Assembly: GCA_029204225.1 (NCBI GenBank)
Contig: CM055113.1
Location: forward strand, 11,988,234-12,052,233
Length of the DNA stretch: 64,000 nt
From: Diphasiastrum complanatum
Lineage: Eukaryota; Streptophyta; Lycopodiopsida; Lycopodiales; Lycopodiaceae
Reading direction: 5' to 3'
In this document: in pieces, positions 35,127 to 44,304 of the stretch
Numbering within the stretch: position 1 is the first letter of the stretch
Layout of the letters: the number at the start of each line of letters is the position of its first letter
Notes under the pieces: model-generated
The model's database searches: none
Seen by the model: the letters and a program-made list of their open reading frames with translations, nothing else
What the model was told of the DNA's origin: nothing
Position numbers and translations under genes: made by a program

Positions 35127-35904
35127 AATTGGTGGTTTGTTCTAGCTGTTTTATTGAAGAATGCACGTACGAGCTCACCATTAAGTCCATGGAAAAAGAG
35201 GACCAATAGCTATTTACCTATATATGGATAATAATTTTTTGATTTGGTGGTGCATCAAATGAGAAGATTAGATATTCATACTCATCTAATTCAAAATAAG
35301 GTTACATATATAAATTTTGTCACTGGGCAAAGTGGCAAGGTCCCACTATAGGAAGTGAGCACTATGTTGACTCCACTTGGACTTATTCCCACTCTTGAGA
35401 GATCACTTTTTAGACAAGGCCCTAAGAAATGGAAGAAATGAAAATTTGAGAGAAGTCACTTGCATCCATATTTTAAGAAATACGAAATGGAAACTATACA
35501 AAAATAGAACACATGCACAAGTAAAAGCAAAATAAGATGGGAAGAATAATCAAAACTAGAAAAATAAGCTAGGGGAAGGTGATAATAGCACCTTAAGCGA
35601 CTTCCATTTACCAAGGTAGGAAACTTAGTTCCATCAAGATTGGTTAGCTATACGGCATCATTTTCATATTGTTAGTCACTTTATATGGTCCTAACCCAAC
35701 GAACTGTGAAAAATATCAACTAGTTAAGTTGAGTTTATTTGGCGATTTTGAGGCCCATATGCATTCTCATCTTAGAGATAGACTTTTTAAAGTTAATAAG
35801 GCCTAAGAATAGTGGATTTACTATTTTTGGCAACTATGCAAGCTGATAAGGTCACATATAGACCTATTGTTTTTGGTTCAATCACATACATTGAATCTAG
35901 ATCA
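35127..35904. other. No recognised gene
   Basis: Nothing beyond a faint minus-strand gypsy-like feel near 35640-35830 that I could not confirm. Confidence 0.35.
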
Positions 35905-36340
35905 TGTTAGATCTAGGTTTTTGGCAAGTACCTAGAAACTTCCATAAGTTGATAAGCTTGAGCAAGATGATCTAAAAGGTCAATAGGCTGTTATAAATAG
36001 GCATATAGGTGTCAAAGGAATTCATCCTCTCATTCTTCTCTCATTCAATCTTATGGAAGATATCTCTTTGGGTTTCTATATCCATCTTTTGCATTTGGTG
36101 GTGATATAGTGAGATCTTGTGTGTAGAATGCTATTTTATTATGTTTATGGATCCACACGTTTACGGAATTGAATAGTAAAGTATCATATCTAAGTTTTTA
36201 TGACAATTTCTTATTGAGTTTTCGTCTTGTATGTGTAGTAGATGCATGATTTTTACATTTGTAATGAAGTTAGATGTGCCCTACAAATTAGCTAAAGATC
36301 AAAGGGCATAATTAGATCTTTGTGATCTTATTTTTTCACA
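35905..36340 (+). mobile_element. Copia 5' LTR
   Basis: TGTTAGATCTAGG ... ATTTTTTCACA (TG...CA), 436 bp, with TATA box TTATAAATA at 35991-35999. It is followed immediately by TAATATCAGAGC (36341-36352), a primer site with two changes from TGGTATCAGAGC. Copia gag follows at 36755. No 3' partner seen. Confidence 0.8.
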
Positions 36341-36754
36341 TAATATCAGAGCTTTGTTGTAGGCTATATTTGGAGGAGAATCCAATTCTAGTGAGTGATT
36401 TGGAGGCGCCATCAATTCTGAAGTGTGCTAGAGTAATTCCTTGTCAAAATTAAGCATTTTCAAGTGTAGAAAAGGGATCATTGTGATCCAAAGCTCAATT
36501 TAGGTCAAAATACTTGTAGCAGGCCAATTTCCTTTTCTAATTGTTGGATTGTGATGAGTTTTGATGCAAAAGAAAGGATTTATATCATTTTTCAATATTC
36601 TATATCTAGTTCCTAGATTTTGCATGTAGAATTTGTGTGATTCAGTATATGCATTTTTGTGAAAACCCTAAAGTTGATAAGATCTCTTGATTTTGAAGTT
36701 GCTAGACTTTTCAAGAGTGTGTTTCAATCCTAGGAGAATTCAAAAGTTGTAGGT

Positions 36755-37080
36755 GTGGAGAAGATACCTTTGGCACCTCAAGAAAAATTGAGGTATGATA
36801 GGAGGGCAAAGAAAGCTCTTCATGTGATCAAGATGAATGTGAAAAATGAACTTCTCAAGGAAGATGGTAAGTATACTTCATCTAGTGAGGCTTGGAAAAC
36901 TTTAAGAAGGTTTATGAATCCAAGTCCACATCAAGGGTTCTAAACCTTAGGAAGCAAATCTTTCAAAGCTTACAAAAGAAGGATGAAAGTGCTCATGCTT
37001 TTGTTTTGAGGGTTAAGGCATTCAATGATGAATTAGCATGTATTGATGCAGGGAAATGATTGCTGAAATTGTTGTGAGAG
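36755..37080 (+). pseudogene. Copia gag fragment
   Basis: A gag middle segment: A-K-K-A-L-H-V-I-K-M-N-V-K-N-E-L-L, then Y-T-S-S-S-E-A-W-K-T-L, which matches the copia gag at 15357-15450 (MKMNVSNELLKE, STKEAWNYLKE). A frameshift follows, then E-M-I-A-E-I-V-V. It stops abruptly at about 37080, where a foreign LRR sequence begins on the other strand. Confidence 0.8.
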
Positions 37081-37082
37081 AT

Positions 37083-37289
37083 GTTGAGTAGGCATAGTCC
37101 CCCAACGCAGACATCTCACCCGGAAGATTTCCAGTTAGATTATTTTGTGCGATGGTCAGGTTAACAAGGCTAAGCAGGCAACCCACATTCGCAAACAGCT
37201 CCCCGGACAGATCCATTGTGAACAAATTGAGTCCTAAGACGACATCTAGATCGTCGCAAGTCACCCACACCAGTCCACCAGCTCACATC
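37083..37289 (-). pseudogene. LRR receptor N-terminal fragment
   Basis: Read on the minus strand: W-V-T-C-D-D-L-D-V-V-L-G-L-N-L, then L-S-G-E-L, then a leucine-rich repeat L-V-N-L-T-I-A-Q-N-N-L-T-G-N-L-P-G-E. This is the N-terminal cap plus first repeats of a plant LRR receptor-like protein (W.GVTCD...RV..L.L....L.G.L......L..L..L.L..N.LTG.IP). The base composition is richer in G+C than the neighbouring retrotransposon. There is no kinase or membrane segment, so this is a gene fragment embedded directly after a copia gag. Confidence 0.75.
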
Positions 37290-37639
37290 TCTGAAATCAA
37301 CGATTGACTGGCCATAGAAATGTGCTAGAAAATGACAACATAAATGCCCTGGATGTCTACCACAGGAAGTACGCAGGTCTACCACAACAAGTGTGATTAG
37401 TTATTATGAATTTGCTGGCCATCAGAGCTTTGACCATTGTTTCAGCATTAAGAACTAGGCAAAAATGTGCCTCTTTGTCAGTGACAACCATACAACCATA
37501 CAGTTGTCCGTTCCTCAATCTGGGACAAGTATTTTAAGTGGATACAGTCTTCCTTTAGGTGTTGAGGTTGAAGCTCCACTCTTGCGTGATAAGTAAAACA
37601 ACATAAGGTAGGAATGTAAATAGGTAAAGTTAAAGCTCA
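37290..37639. other. No recognised feature
   Basis: This may hold more of the captured gene (37290-37390 has similar base composition to the LRR part) and then the tail of the retrotransposon. No motif is identified. Confidence 0.35.
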
Positions 37640-37862
37640 TGTTAGAAACACTTCTTAATTATTGTTCACAATATAGCCGTAGGCTAGTCTAGTAGTCTAC
37701 TCCTAGGTTTTCTCTCTCTATCGAGGTTCATGGTTTATTTGTACATTTTATATTCAGTATGCAATACAGTGTGATAGAGTGTTAAGTGAGAGTGCGTGTC
37801 TTCTTCCACCTTTGAAGATTGCTTATGGTGAATGTTTGATGCTATTTAACTGATTATTGACA
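37640..37862 (+). mobile_element. Short copia 5' LTR
   Basis: TGTTAGAAACACTTC ... GATTATTGACA (TG...CA), only 223 bp, followed at once by TGATATCAGAGC (37863-37874), a Met primer site with one change. The gag of a copia element follows at 38543, so this is its 5' LTR. No 3' LTR in the window. Confidence 0.75.
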
Positions 37863-38274
37863 TGATATCAGAGCTGCAATAGTCTTGTGTGCCTAATCAT
37901 TGGATACAGCTTGTCACAGGCTCCTCAATGAACTGAGAAAGTCGTTCACAGGAGGTGAAAACTTGGAGAGACAAAAATGGCTGGAAGGAATTCTTCCTTG
38001 GTGTGTTCTACAGGTTTTGGAGCTCAAAATCATCAGTGGGGAATGAAGACATAGTCCCAGAGGCATCAGAAAGGCCAGAGCAGCATCAGACAGATTGAAA
38101 ATCTATTGAGTGGGGAGATTTTTACAATACTTCCTAGCTTTTGTGAAAACTGCCATTTGTGAGAGAGGTTTGCCAATAAATCTCTCATTTGTCTTTTTGA
38201 AGAACTGTAGATCACACTAGATAGTGTTTAGTATTGTCATTCAGATATTATGAGGCTTCATACTTTTCACTGAT

Positions 38275-38442
38275 CCGTACTAATATCGGATCAACGCACG
38301 CGAGCTAAAGAAATTCCTGAGTAGTCGTACACCCACACGCCGAACCAATATCGCATATCCGTACCAATATCGGATCAACGTGCACGAGCCCAAGAAGGTC
38401 TCGAGCGGTAGTACACTCGCGCGCTGAATCGATATCAGGTGT
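38275..38442. repeat. Tandem duplication, 84-bp unit
   Basis: Units 38275-38358 and 38359-38442 begin CCGTACyAATATCGGATCAA and share CACGAGC, AAGAA, GTAxTACAC and GAAxC(A/G)ATATC. About 70% identical. They lie in the untranslated leader of the copia element, between primer site and gag. Confidence 0.75.
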
Positions 38443-38542
38443 ACAACCAAGAATATACAGTTTTGTGATGTGATAAATTTGGACACAAGTTATGTGCTCA
38501 GACTGAGCCATTTTTCTACAATCCGGACTCATCTATCCAGTA

Positions 38543-41071
38543 ATGGCAACTCTGATCGAGAGCGTCCTCAATGAGTCAAGCAAATTGGAAGGAGCCGACA
38601 AGTACGCAGTTTAGAAATTCAAACTGAAAAACATTTTGATAGAAAAAGAGCTATGGGAGATCGTGACAGGTGAAGAGACAAGGCCAGTGATTAAAGAAGA
38701 TCAGCGGACATTTGATAGGAGAAAACATAAAGCACAAAATGTCATCAACTTATCAGTTAGAGGTGCAATTATTTCCTACATTTCAGATTCAGAAGGACCA
38801 AAAGAAACATGGGATACATTGAAGGCATTGTTTGAGACCACAAACACATCTCGAGTGCTATTCCTGAAGACGAAGCTACACACATTGCGGATGATGATGG
38901 TGCAACTATTGTTGATCACCTACTGAAGATCAAAGAGATTCGTGACCAATTAGCAGCAGTTGGAGAGTGAGTACAGGATCGTGAGATTATGCAGTTGACA
39001 TTGAATAGTTTGAGTGAGTCACATCAGATGTTTGTGACAAGTATAGCCACAAGAGAGAACCTTCCAACCTATGAAGAACTAGGTGGATTGCTTTTGCAGA
39101 AAGAGCAACGTCAAGAGAACTTGAATCATCGTAACAGGGGCTATGATCAAGCTCTTGTAGTTAGAGGATGAGGAGGAAGATTTGGCCGTGGAAGGTATCA
39201 ATTGAGAGGTGGAAACTCAAATCGTGGATCATCCCAACAATTTCAAAAACAATCCAATGATGGCCCGAATCGAGACAATTGGAATCAAGGCCGAGGTCAA
39301 GGATGCGGCTATTCCAGACAAAATAAACTTGGAAATTGTAGGTACTGCAATAAACCTGGCCATTGGGAGCGTGAATGCTTCAAGAAATAGGAAGAGATAG
39401 AACAAAAAAATGGCAAATGGCAAGTGGGCAATTATGCTGATCAACATCAATTTGATGATGATTATTATGAAGACAACTATGCTGATCAACATCAATACGA
39501 TGATGATCAATATGAAGATGATACAAGTGAGAGTTCAAACTTGTTCATTTCAACATTAATGACAAGTGATGAAGCCAAGGATACCTAGTACATTGATAGT
39601 GGTGCGTCCAAGCACATGACTTCAAGGAAAGAGTGGTTTTCAGAACTCAAGGAAACTCACAATGGTGATGAAGTTGGACAAGCCGATGGCCAATTGCTAG
39701 CTGTTAAAGGATTTGGAGTGATACCAATGAAGTTAGCCAGCGGGATGATAAAGCGGATAAGCAATGTGCAATATGTACCTCGCTTAGCTAACAATCTACT
39801 ATCTGTTGGGACGATGGCTAATCAACAACTCAAGGTTGAGTTTAACAACGACAAATGTCTTGTCAAAGACATCAAGAATCACTACAAAGTGATTGCTTTA
39901 GGAGCTAGAGTCAACGAGAATCAATTATACGAATTGAATGCAAGATCTTTTGCTCAAGCTATATGCTAAGCATTGTTGATAGTCGAAGTGATCTTTGGCA
40001 TCAACGATTTGGTCATATTAGTGCTCAAAGCTTACAGATTCTCAAAAGAGGTAATCTTGTTATTGAATTGTCTCATATTTCTTTTGAAGAAAAAATCTGT
40101 GAAGGTTGCATTTTGGAAAAACAACACAAGAGACAGGTTTCCCAAAAGTGGAGCAAAGAGAGCCAGTGGCATCCTAGATCTTGTCCACAGTGATCTATGT
40201 GGACCTATGCAAACTAGATTTCTTAGTGGCTACTATTTCTTTATTATCTCATTGATGATTATAGGAGATGCATTTGGATTTATTTCATAAGCAAAAAATC
40301 AGATGCTTTTGCTAAGTTCAGAGAATTCAAGGCATTAGTTGAAAAGCAAATAGGATGTTGCATCAAGACTTTGAGATCTGATGGAGGTGGTGAGTATTTT
40401 TTGACAGAATTTATTGATTTTTGCAAAGATCAATAGATCAAGAGGCAGACACAACACCTTATTTACCACAGCAAAACAAAGTTGCAGAACGAAAGAACAG
40501 ATCTATTGTTGCGATGGCTAGGGTGATGCTCAAAGGCAAGGGTCTGCCAAACACCTTTTGGGTAGAAGCTTGTAGCACAGCTACGCACATCTTGAATCGG
40601 TGTCCTACAAGATCCATGGAAAGTAAGACACCTCATGAAGCTGTTACTGGAAAGAAATCTAATATTTCTCATTTGAGAGTATTTGGTTGTGATGTTTATG
40701 CTCATATTCCTGATGAGAAACGAAGGAAATTGGATGCAAAAGCTATCAAGTGTATTTTCCTTGGATATGATGAGAAGGCCAAGGCATACAGGATGTATGA
40801 CACAAATGCACAGAAGGTTGTGATTTCTAGGGATGCTACATTTGACGAGATAGGCTGCGGTGAACAATATGAAATAATCACTGAACCTTTTGATGAGGGA
40901 GCAAAAGTATAGGTCAAGAAGGAAGTGGATTTTGATACGGAAAATCCAATGGACAAAGGCAAGCCTAATGCTGAAATTTCCACGAGAGTACCTAAATGGT
41001 ACTTATCAGTCATAGATGATGCAAAGAAGGGAGATACTCCCGAATCTAGCAAGCAGGGAGAGCTTAGAAGA
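38543..41071 (+). pseudogene. Copia gag-protease-integrase, truncated
   Basis: Gag begins MATLIESVLNESSKLEGADK; a stop interrupts near 38611. A zinc knuckle with all ligands (C-R-Y-C-x4-H-x4-C) is at 39340-39384, the protease site Y-I-D-S-G-A-S-K-H-M-T at 39591-39624, NVQYVPRLANNLLSVG after it, the HHCC zinc domain (W-H-Q-R-F-G-H ... C-x2-C) at 39990-40130, then a broken integrase core. The segment 40421-40912 is open and includes VAERKN, GLPNTFWVEACS and VVISRDATFDE. Reverse transcriptase and RNase H are missing: similarity ends near 41071, at the start of a telomere-like repeat. Several stops and shifts; inactive. Confidence 0.88.
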
Positions 41072-41153
41072 TAACCCTAATGCCTAATTCCTAAAGCCTA
41101 ATGTCTTATGCCTAATGCCTAAAGCCTAACCCTAATGATTAATGTCTAAAGCC

Positions 41154-41201
<48 letters not shown>

Positions 41202-41215
41202 CCCTAATCCTAAAT
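41072..41215. repeat. Degenerate CCTAA-type repeat
   Basis: About 85 bp of words such as ACCCTAATG, CCTAAAG, CCTAATG, CCTAACC, followed by the CA tract and then TCCCTAATCCTAAATCC. The 7-base step and CCTAAA words resemble the plant telomere repeat CCCTAAA in degenerate form. It lies exactly where the copia element is broken. Confidence 0.7.
41157..41200. repeat. (CA)22 microsatellite
   Basis: A perfect 44-base CA run inside the CCTAA-type repeat block. Confidence 0.97.
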
Positions 41216-41220
41216 CCACA

Positions 41221-41410
41221 CCATATTTGTACGATCATTGGCCGTTCACCCAAACCATCAGCCGCCAACCAAAATTTCGACTAATTGTCATTGATAATTT
41301 TCGACCCAAACCATCGGCCATAATCCAAACAATAGGCCACCGTGAGCATCGTCCGCACATCTGGACCATTGGCCGCCACCTAAACCATTGGTTGCCCGTC
41401 AATGATGGAC
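41221..41410. repeat. Degenerate CCATyGGCCG minisatellite
   Basis: Words of the type (A/C)CCATTGGCCG, ACCATCAGCCGCC, ACCATCGGCCAT, ACAATAGGCCACC and ACCATTGGCCGCC recur about six times in 190 bp with irregular spacing. No coding sense. Confidence 0.6.
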
Positions 41411-41422
41411 ACTCTTTACTAG

Positions 41423-41430
<8 letters not shown>

Positions 41431-41455
<25 letters not shown>

Positions 41456-42019
41456 CATGTGCTGCATGTAATTAGCCCATGAGCTTACTAATGAATTGCC
41501 AAATATGGCCATGGAGCTAAAGTAGACTAGAGTTAGTCATTAGGACGGTCATAAGGTGGCTCGAACAACCTTGCTATATTTGTGAATAGCGGATTTGTAA
41601 TAATGGTTGTAAGACCCAAATTAGCCAAATAAGGCCCCAAAATTATATTAGAGGCACAAATGACCACTATAAATAGCTGAGGTCGTGCTAAATTTGGAAG
41701 CTATTGTTCATTTTGATATTTTGAGTTTTAAGAGATCTTGGAGCTTCTCTTTGAGAGCTTTCTTGATGGAGAAAGTGGTTCATGTACCTAAAATCACATG
41801 AGAGCTATGATCATGATCTAGTTTCAAGCCTAATCTTGTGAATGATCAATAATAATGAATAATGGACTCTATCTTTACCCATTTTGGTGAAATTTTGTTA
41901 CTTTTAGCTATCTTTTTTATTTTTGACTAGTTTCTTGATTTCTTGCATTTCCATTACGATTTGATGCTAATGAATGGATTGAATGTTTTAGTGCTAAGAT
42001 TGGCACATGACAATATATA

Positions 42020-42065
<46 letters not shown>

Positions 42066-42640
42066 CGGTGTCTTAGAACAGTGGAGAGAAGAGCGGATAA
42101 CCATGTTACCGCTTCCTCTTTTTATATAGGCACTAACACCGCCTTGGACCGCAACCGTTGTTGACCTCAAGTAATGCTCTTGCGTTGACTTCTAAATAAT
42201 GTCTATACTTAACAAATGAGATTAAGACACCACGTGCTATTATCGATAAGTGACCAATGTAGTCGATGTCGGACTATTGGTTGATGTACGACAATAGTCG
42301 ATGTTGGTTGAAGCGATGAGTGACCAACTACGAGTAGTCGATGTTGTTGTAGTCGATGGAACACTGTCATCTTGTATTTCTATAGACTGTGCGACTGTAC
42401 AAGTATTTTGAATGGATCTAGATTAGCGATGCGATAAGAGATGGAGAGAATAGAAATGCAACAACAACCTTAGGCTAATTTTTAAGCATAGGCCATATTT
42501 GACCAAATAAATTTCCATGGAGAGCTCTTATACTATTAGTGGACAAAAAGGAAGTGAACTTGATACCGAGATTACATCGAATCCTCCCTTCAAACGAAGC
42601 TTCTTAAGCAAGATGGAAAGTTATGTACCATAAAGACATG
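41431..42640. other. Non-coding with microsatellites
   Basis: It contains TATATATATATGTGTGTGTG (41423-41453), a TA run (42022-42063), and repeated TAGTCGATGT words (42258-42358). An LTR-like promoter (CACTATAAATAGCTG near 41670) stands in a stretch without other LTR landmarks. GGCGGTGT (42065) and ACACCGCC (42136) form a short inverted pair about 80 bp apart. No gene. Confidence 0.45.
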
Positions 42641-42699
42641 CCTTGAAGTGGTGACGATCTTGATAATAGGAGGAATTTTGGTTCAACATTATCAACATT

Positions 42700-43012
42700 T
42701 TATATTTTCCTCTCCTCTACCAAGGCTAAGTACAAGGCATTGACATTAATAGAAAAAGAGATCTTGTGGACTTTTGGTGAAACTCAAGATCATCATATCT
42801 AAAAACATTCTCTTGATAAAGTGTGACAACATTTCAACCCAAGCACTTTCATCCAATTTGATCTTCCATGCTAAGAACAAGCAGATTGAAGTAGTTCACC
42901 ATTTTGTAAGGGAAGAAATTCAAGCCAAGGAAGTCATGCTAAATCATGCTGATTATCCTTACAAAACCGTTGTTGAAATCTTCATTTGTCAAGTTAGCAA
43001 TTGGAGTGATTA
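42700..43012 (+). pseudogene. Copia RNase H remnant
   Basis: A-K-Y-K-A-L-T near 42726, then C-D-N-I-S-T-Q-A-L near 42821 and H-A-K-N-K-Q-I-E-V-V-H-H-F-V-R-E, the end of the copia RNase H domain, close to the copy at 18775-19000 (SEYKALT, CDNQSSQAL, HARSKHIKIAHYFVRE). A TGTTAAACC sequence near 43058 could start its 3' LTR but I found no partner. Confidence 0.75.
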
Positions 43013-43059
43013 GTCAATTCATGTTGGAAAACTAGCTAGTTTTCAAGAGTGAGAATATG

Positions 43060-43698
43060 TTAAACCTAGCTAGTAGTTTCATGTCACATGGCATCATTGT
43101 GAATGACCAAGTGTTCCACTCTCATGTACATAGTTAGCTGATGTTTAGAAGTCAATGGAATCATACGAATGTTTAGGTTTGTTCTTCTCTCTGTTTCCAA
43201 GTTCATTTCATCTCCTCTCTACGGTTTCTCTTATTGGGGTGTCATCAACTTCTAAGACCTAGGTGTGGTCGCTATGTTCTTTTTTGGGAGCCGCATTTAG
43301 TTCTAAAAGTATGAGGGGCACCAATCAATCCTGTTGCTTTTCAAAGGTCTAGCATAACTTTCAAGAAACCCTTCATTTCTAAAATGAGAGGTGCCTTTCA
43401 GTTTCAAGCTTCTTTAACACTCAAATTGATTTGTGAGCAGTTTTTTGAAGGATATACCACCTTGTTTTGAATTGCTCAACTTTATTTTCTCTATAACTCA
43501 CACAAGGGACTAAAAACAATGTTAAAGGCATTAAATCGATAGAATTCACAAACACAAACCTGTCAATCCTATTATCCCTCCCCCGGTAAAGAGGGTCAAA
43601 TAAAAATTCTTGCTTACACGAGGATCTGCTCCATATGCTGGGGATCAATTTCCCCTTATGTAGAGCACCCATATATAAACTTCAGAACATTATCACCT
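43060..43698. other. No recognised gene
   Basis: Possibly the remains of a 3' LTR after the RNase H remnant. No coding frame, RNA or repeat recognised. Confidence 0.35.
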
Positions 43699-43713
43699 TT
43701 AAGGACTGTAATG

Positions 43714-43797
43714 CTTCTTGGTTTCCAAGGGGAGGCTCGAACCTGGGACCAAAGAAACTTTGGATGCCAAGCTAACCAGTTGAGCCAACCCCATTGG
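43714..43797 (-). mobile_element. tRNA-derived SINE-like retroposon
   Basis: On the minus strand the 84-bp insert carries a Pol III A box (TGGCTCAACTGGTT, complement of 43774-43787) and B box (GGTTCGAGCC, complement of 43734-43743), about 30 bp apart, as in tRNA genes. It is flanked by a perfect 15-bp direct repeat TTAAGGACTGTAATG (43699-43713 and 43798-43812), the mark of L1-type retroposition. It lacks a tRNA-unrelated body and an A tail, so it is either a very short SINE or a retroposed tRNA. It lies downstream of the helicase gene. Confidence 0.85.
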
Positions 43798-43812
43798 TTA
43801 AGGACTGTAATG

Positions 43813-44304
43813 GAATGAATAACGTCATCAGGAGCTCCGAACACATTCCACGGAATAATACAAAAACCACATTTGGATTGTGTGCAAAATTGAAATCAAA
43901 TTCACCATTTTAATTCTACTGGACTGGCTTTTAACAACAGACTTTTCGCTTCTCGAAGGGTAGGAACTTGGCATGCTTGAGGTAGGTAGCAAAGGTTATC
44001 TGTGTGGAAATTAGACCAAGTAAACGAAACGCCTCAGTCTGGTTAGAGTATCTCAAGATTCAGTCAGGACCCTCAAACCACAATTCTTGGAGCCCAGCAT
44101 TATCCATAACGCATATTTATAACCTTATAGAGCCTTTAGGAACTCAAGCATTAGATTCCCAGATCAAAAGTTGGAAGCCAGCCAGGTGTTAGTATTAACT
44201 CACGAGGTTTAGCTTCAGATAGACCTAGATCGAGTTCCTGGATCGTACCCAGACAATGACTTTGTAGCAAGCGCATGCTTCTCTGTATCCCAGATGAAAG
44301 CTTA
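43813..44304. other. 3' flank of the helicase gene
   Basis: No other gene recognised. The 3' untranslated region of the minus-strand gene should be here. No clear polyadenylation signal stands out. Confidence 0.4.

Noticed and set aside
41100-41215. True chromosome end
   Set aside because: The CCTAA words are degenerate and normal sequence continues on both sides, so this is interstitial, not a telomere.
42060-42145. GGCGGTGT...ACACCGCC as a tiny MITE
   Set aside because: The inverted pair is only 8 bp and no convincing flanking duplication was found.
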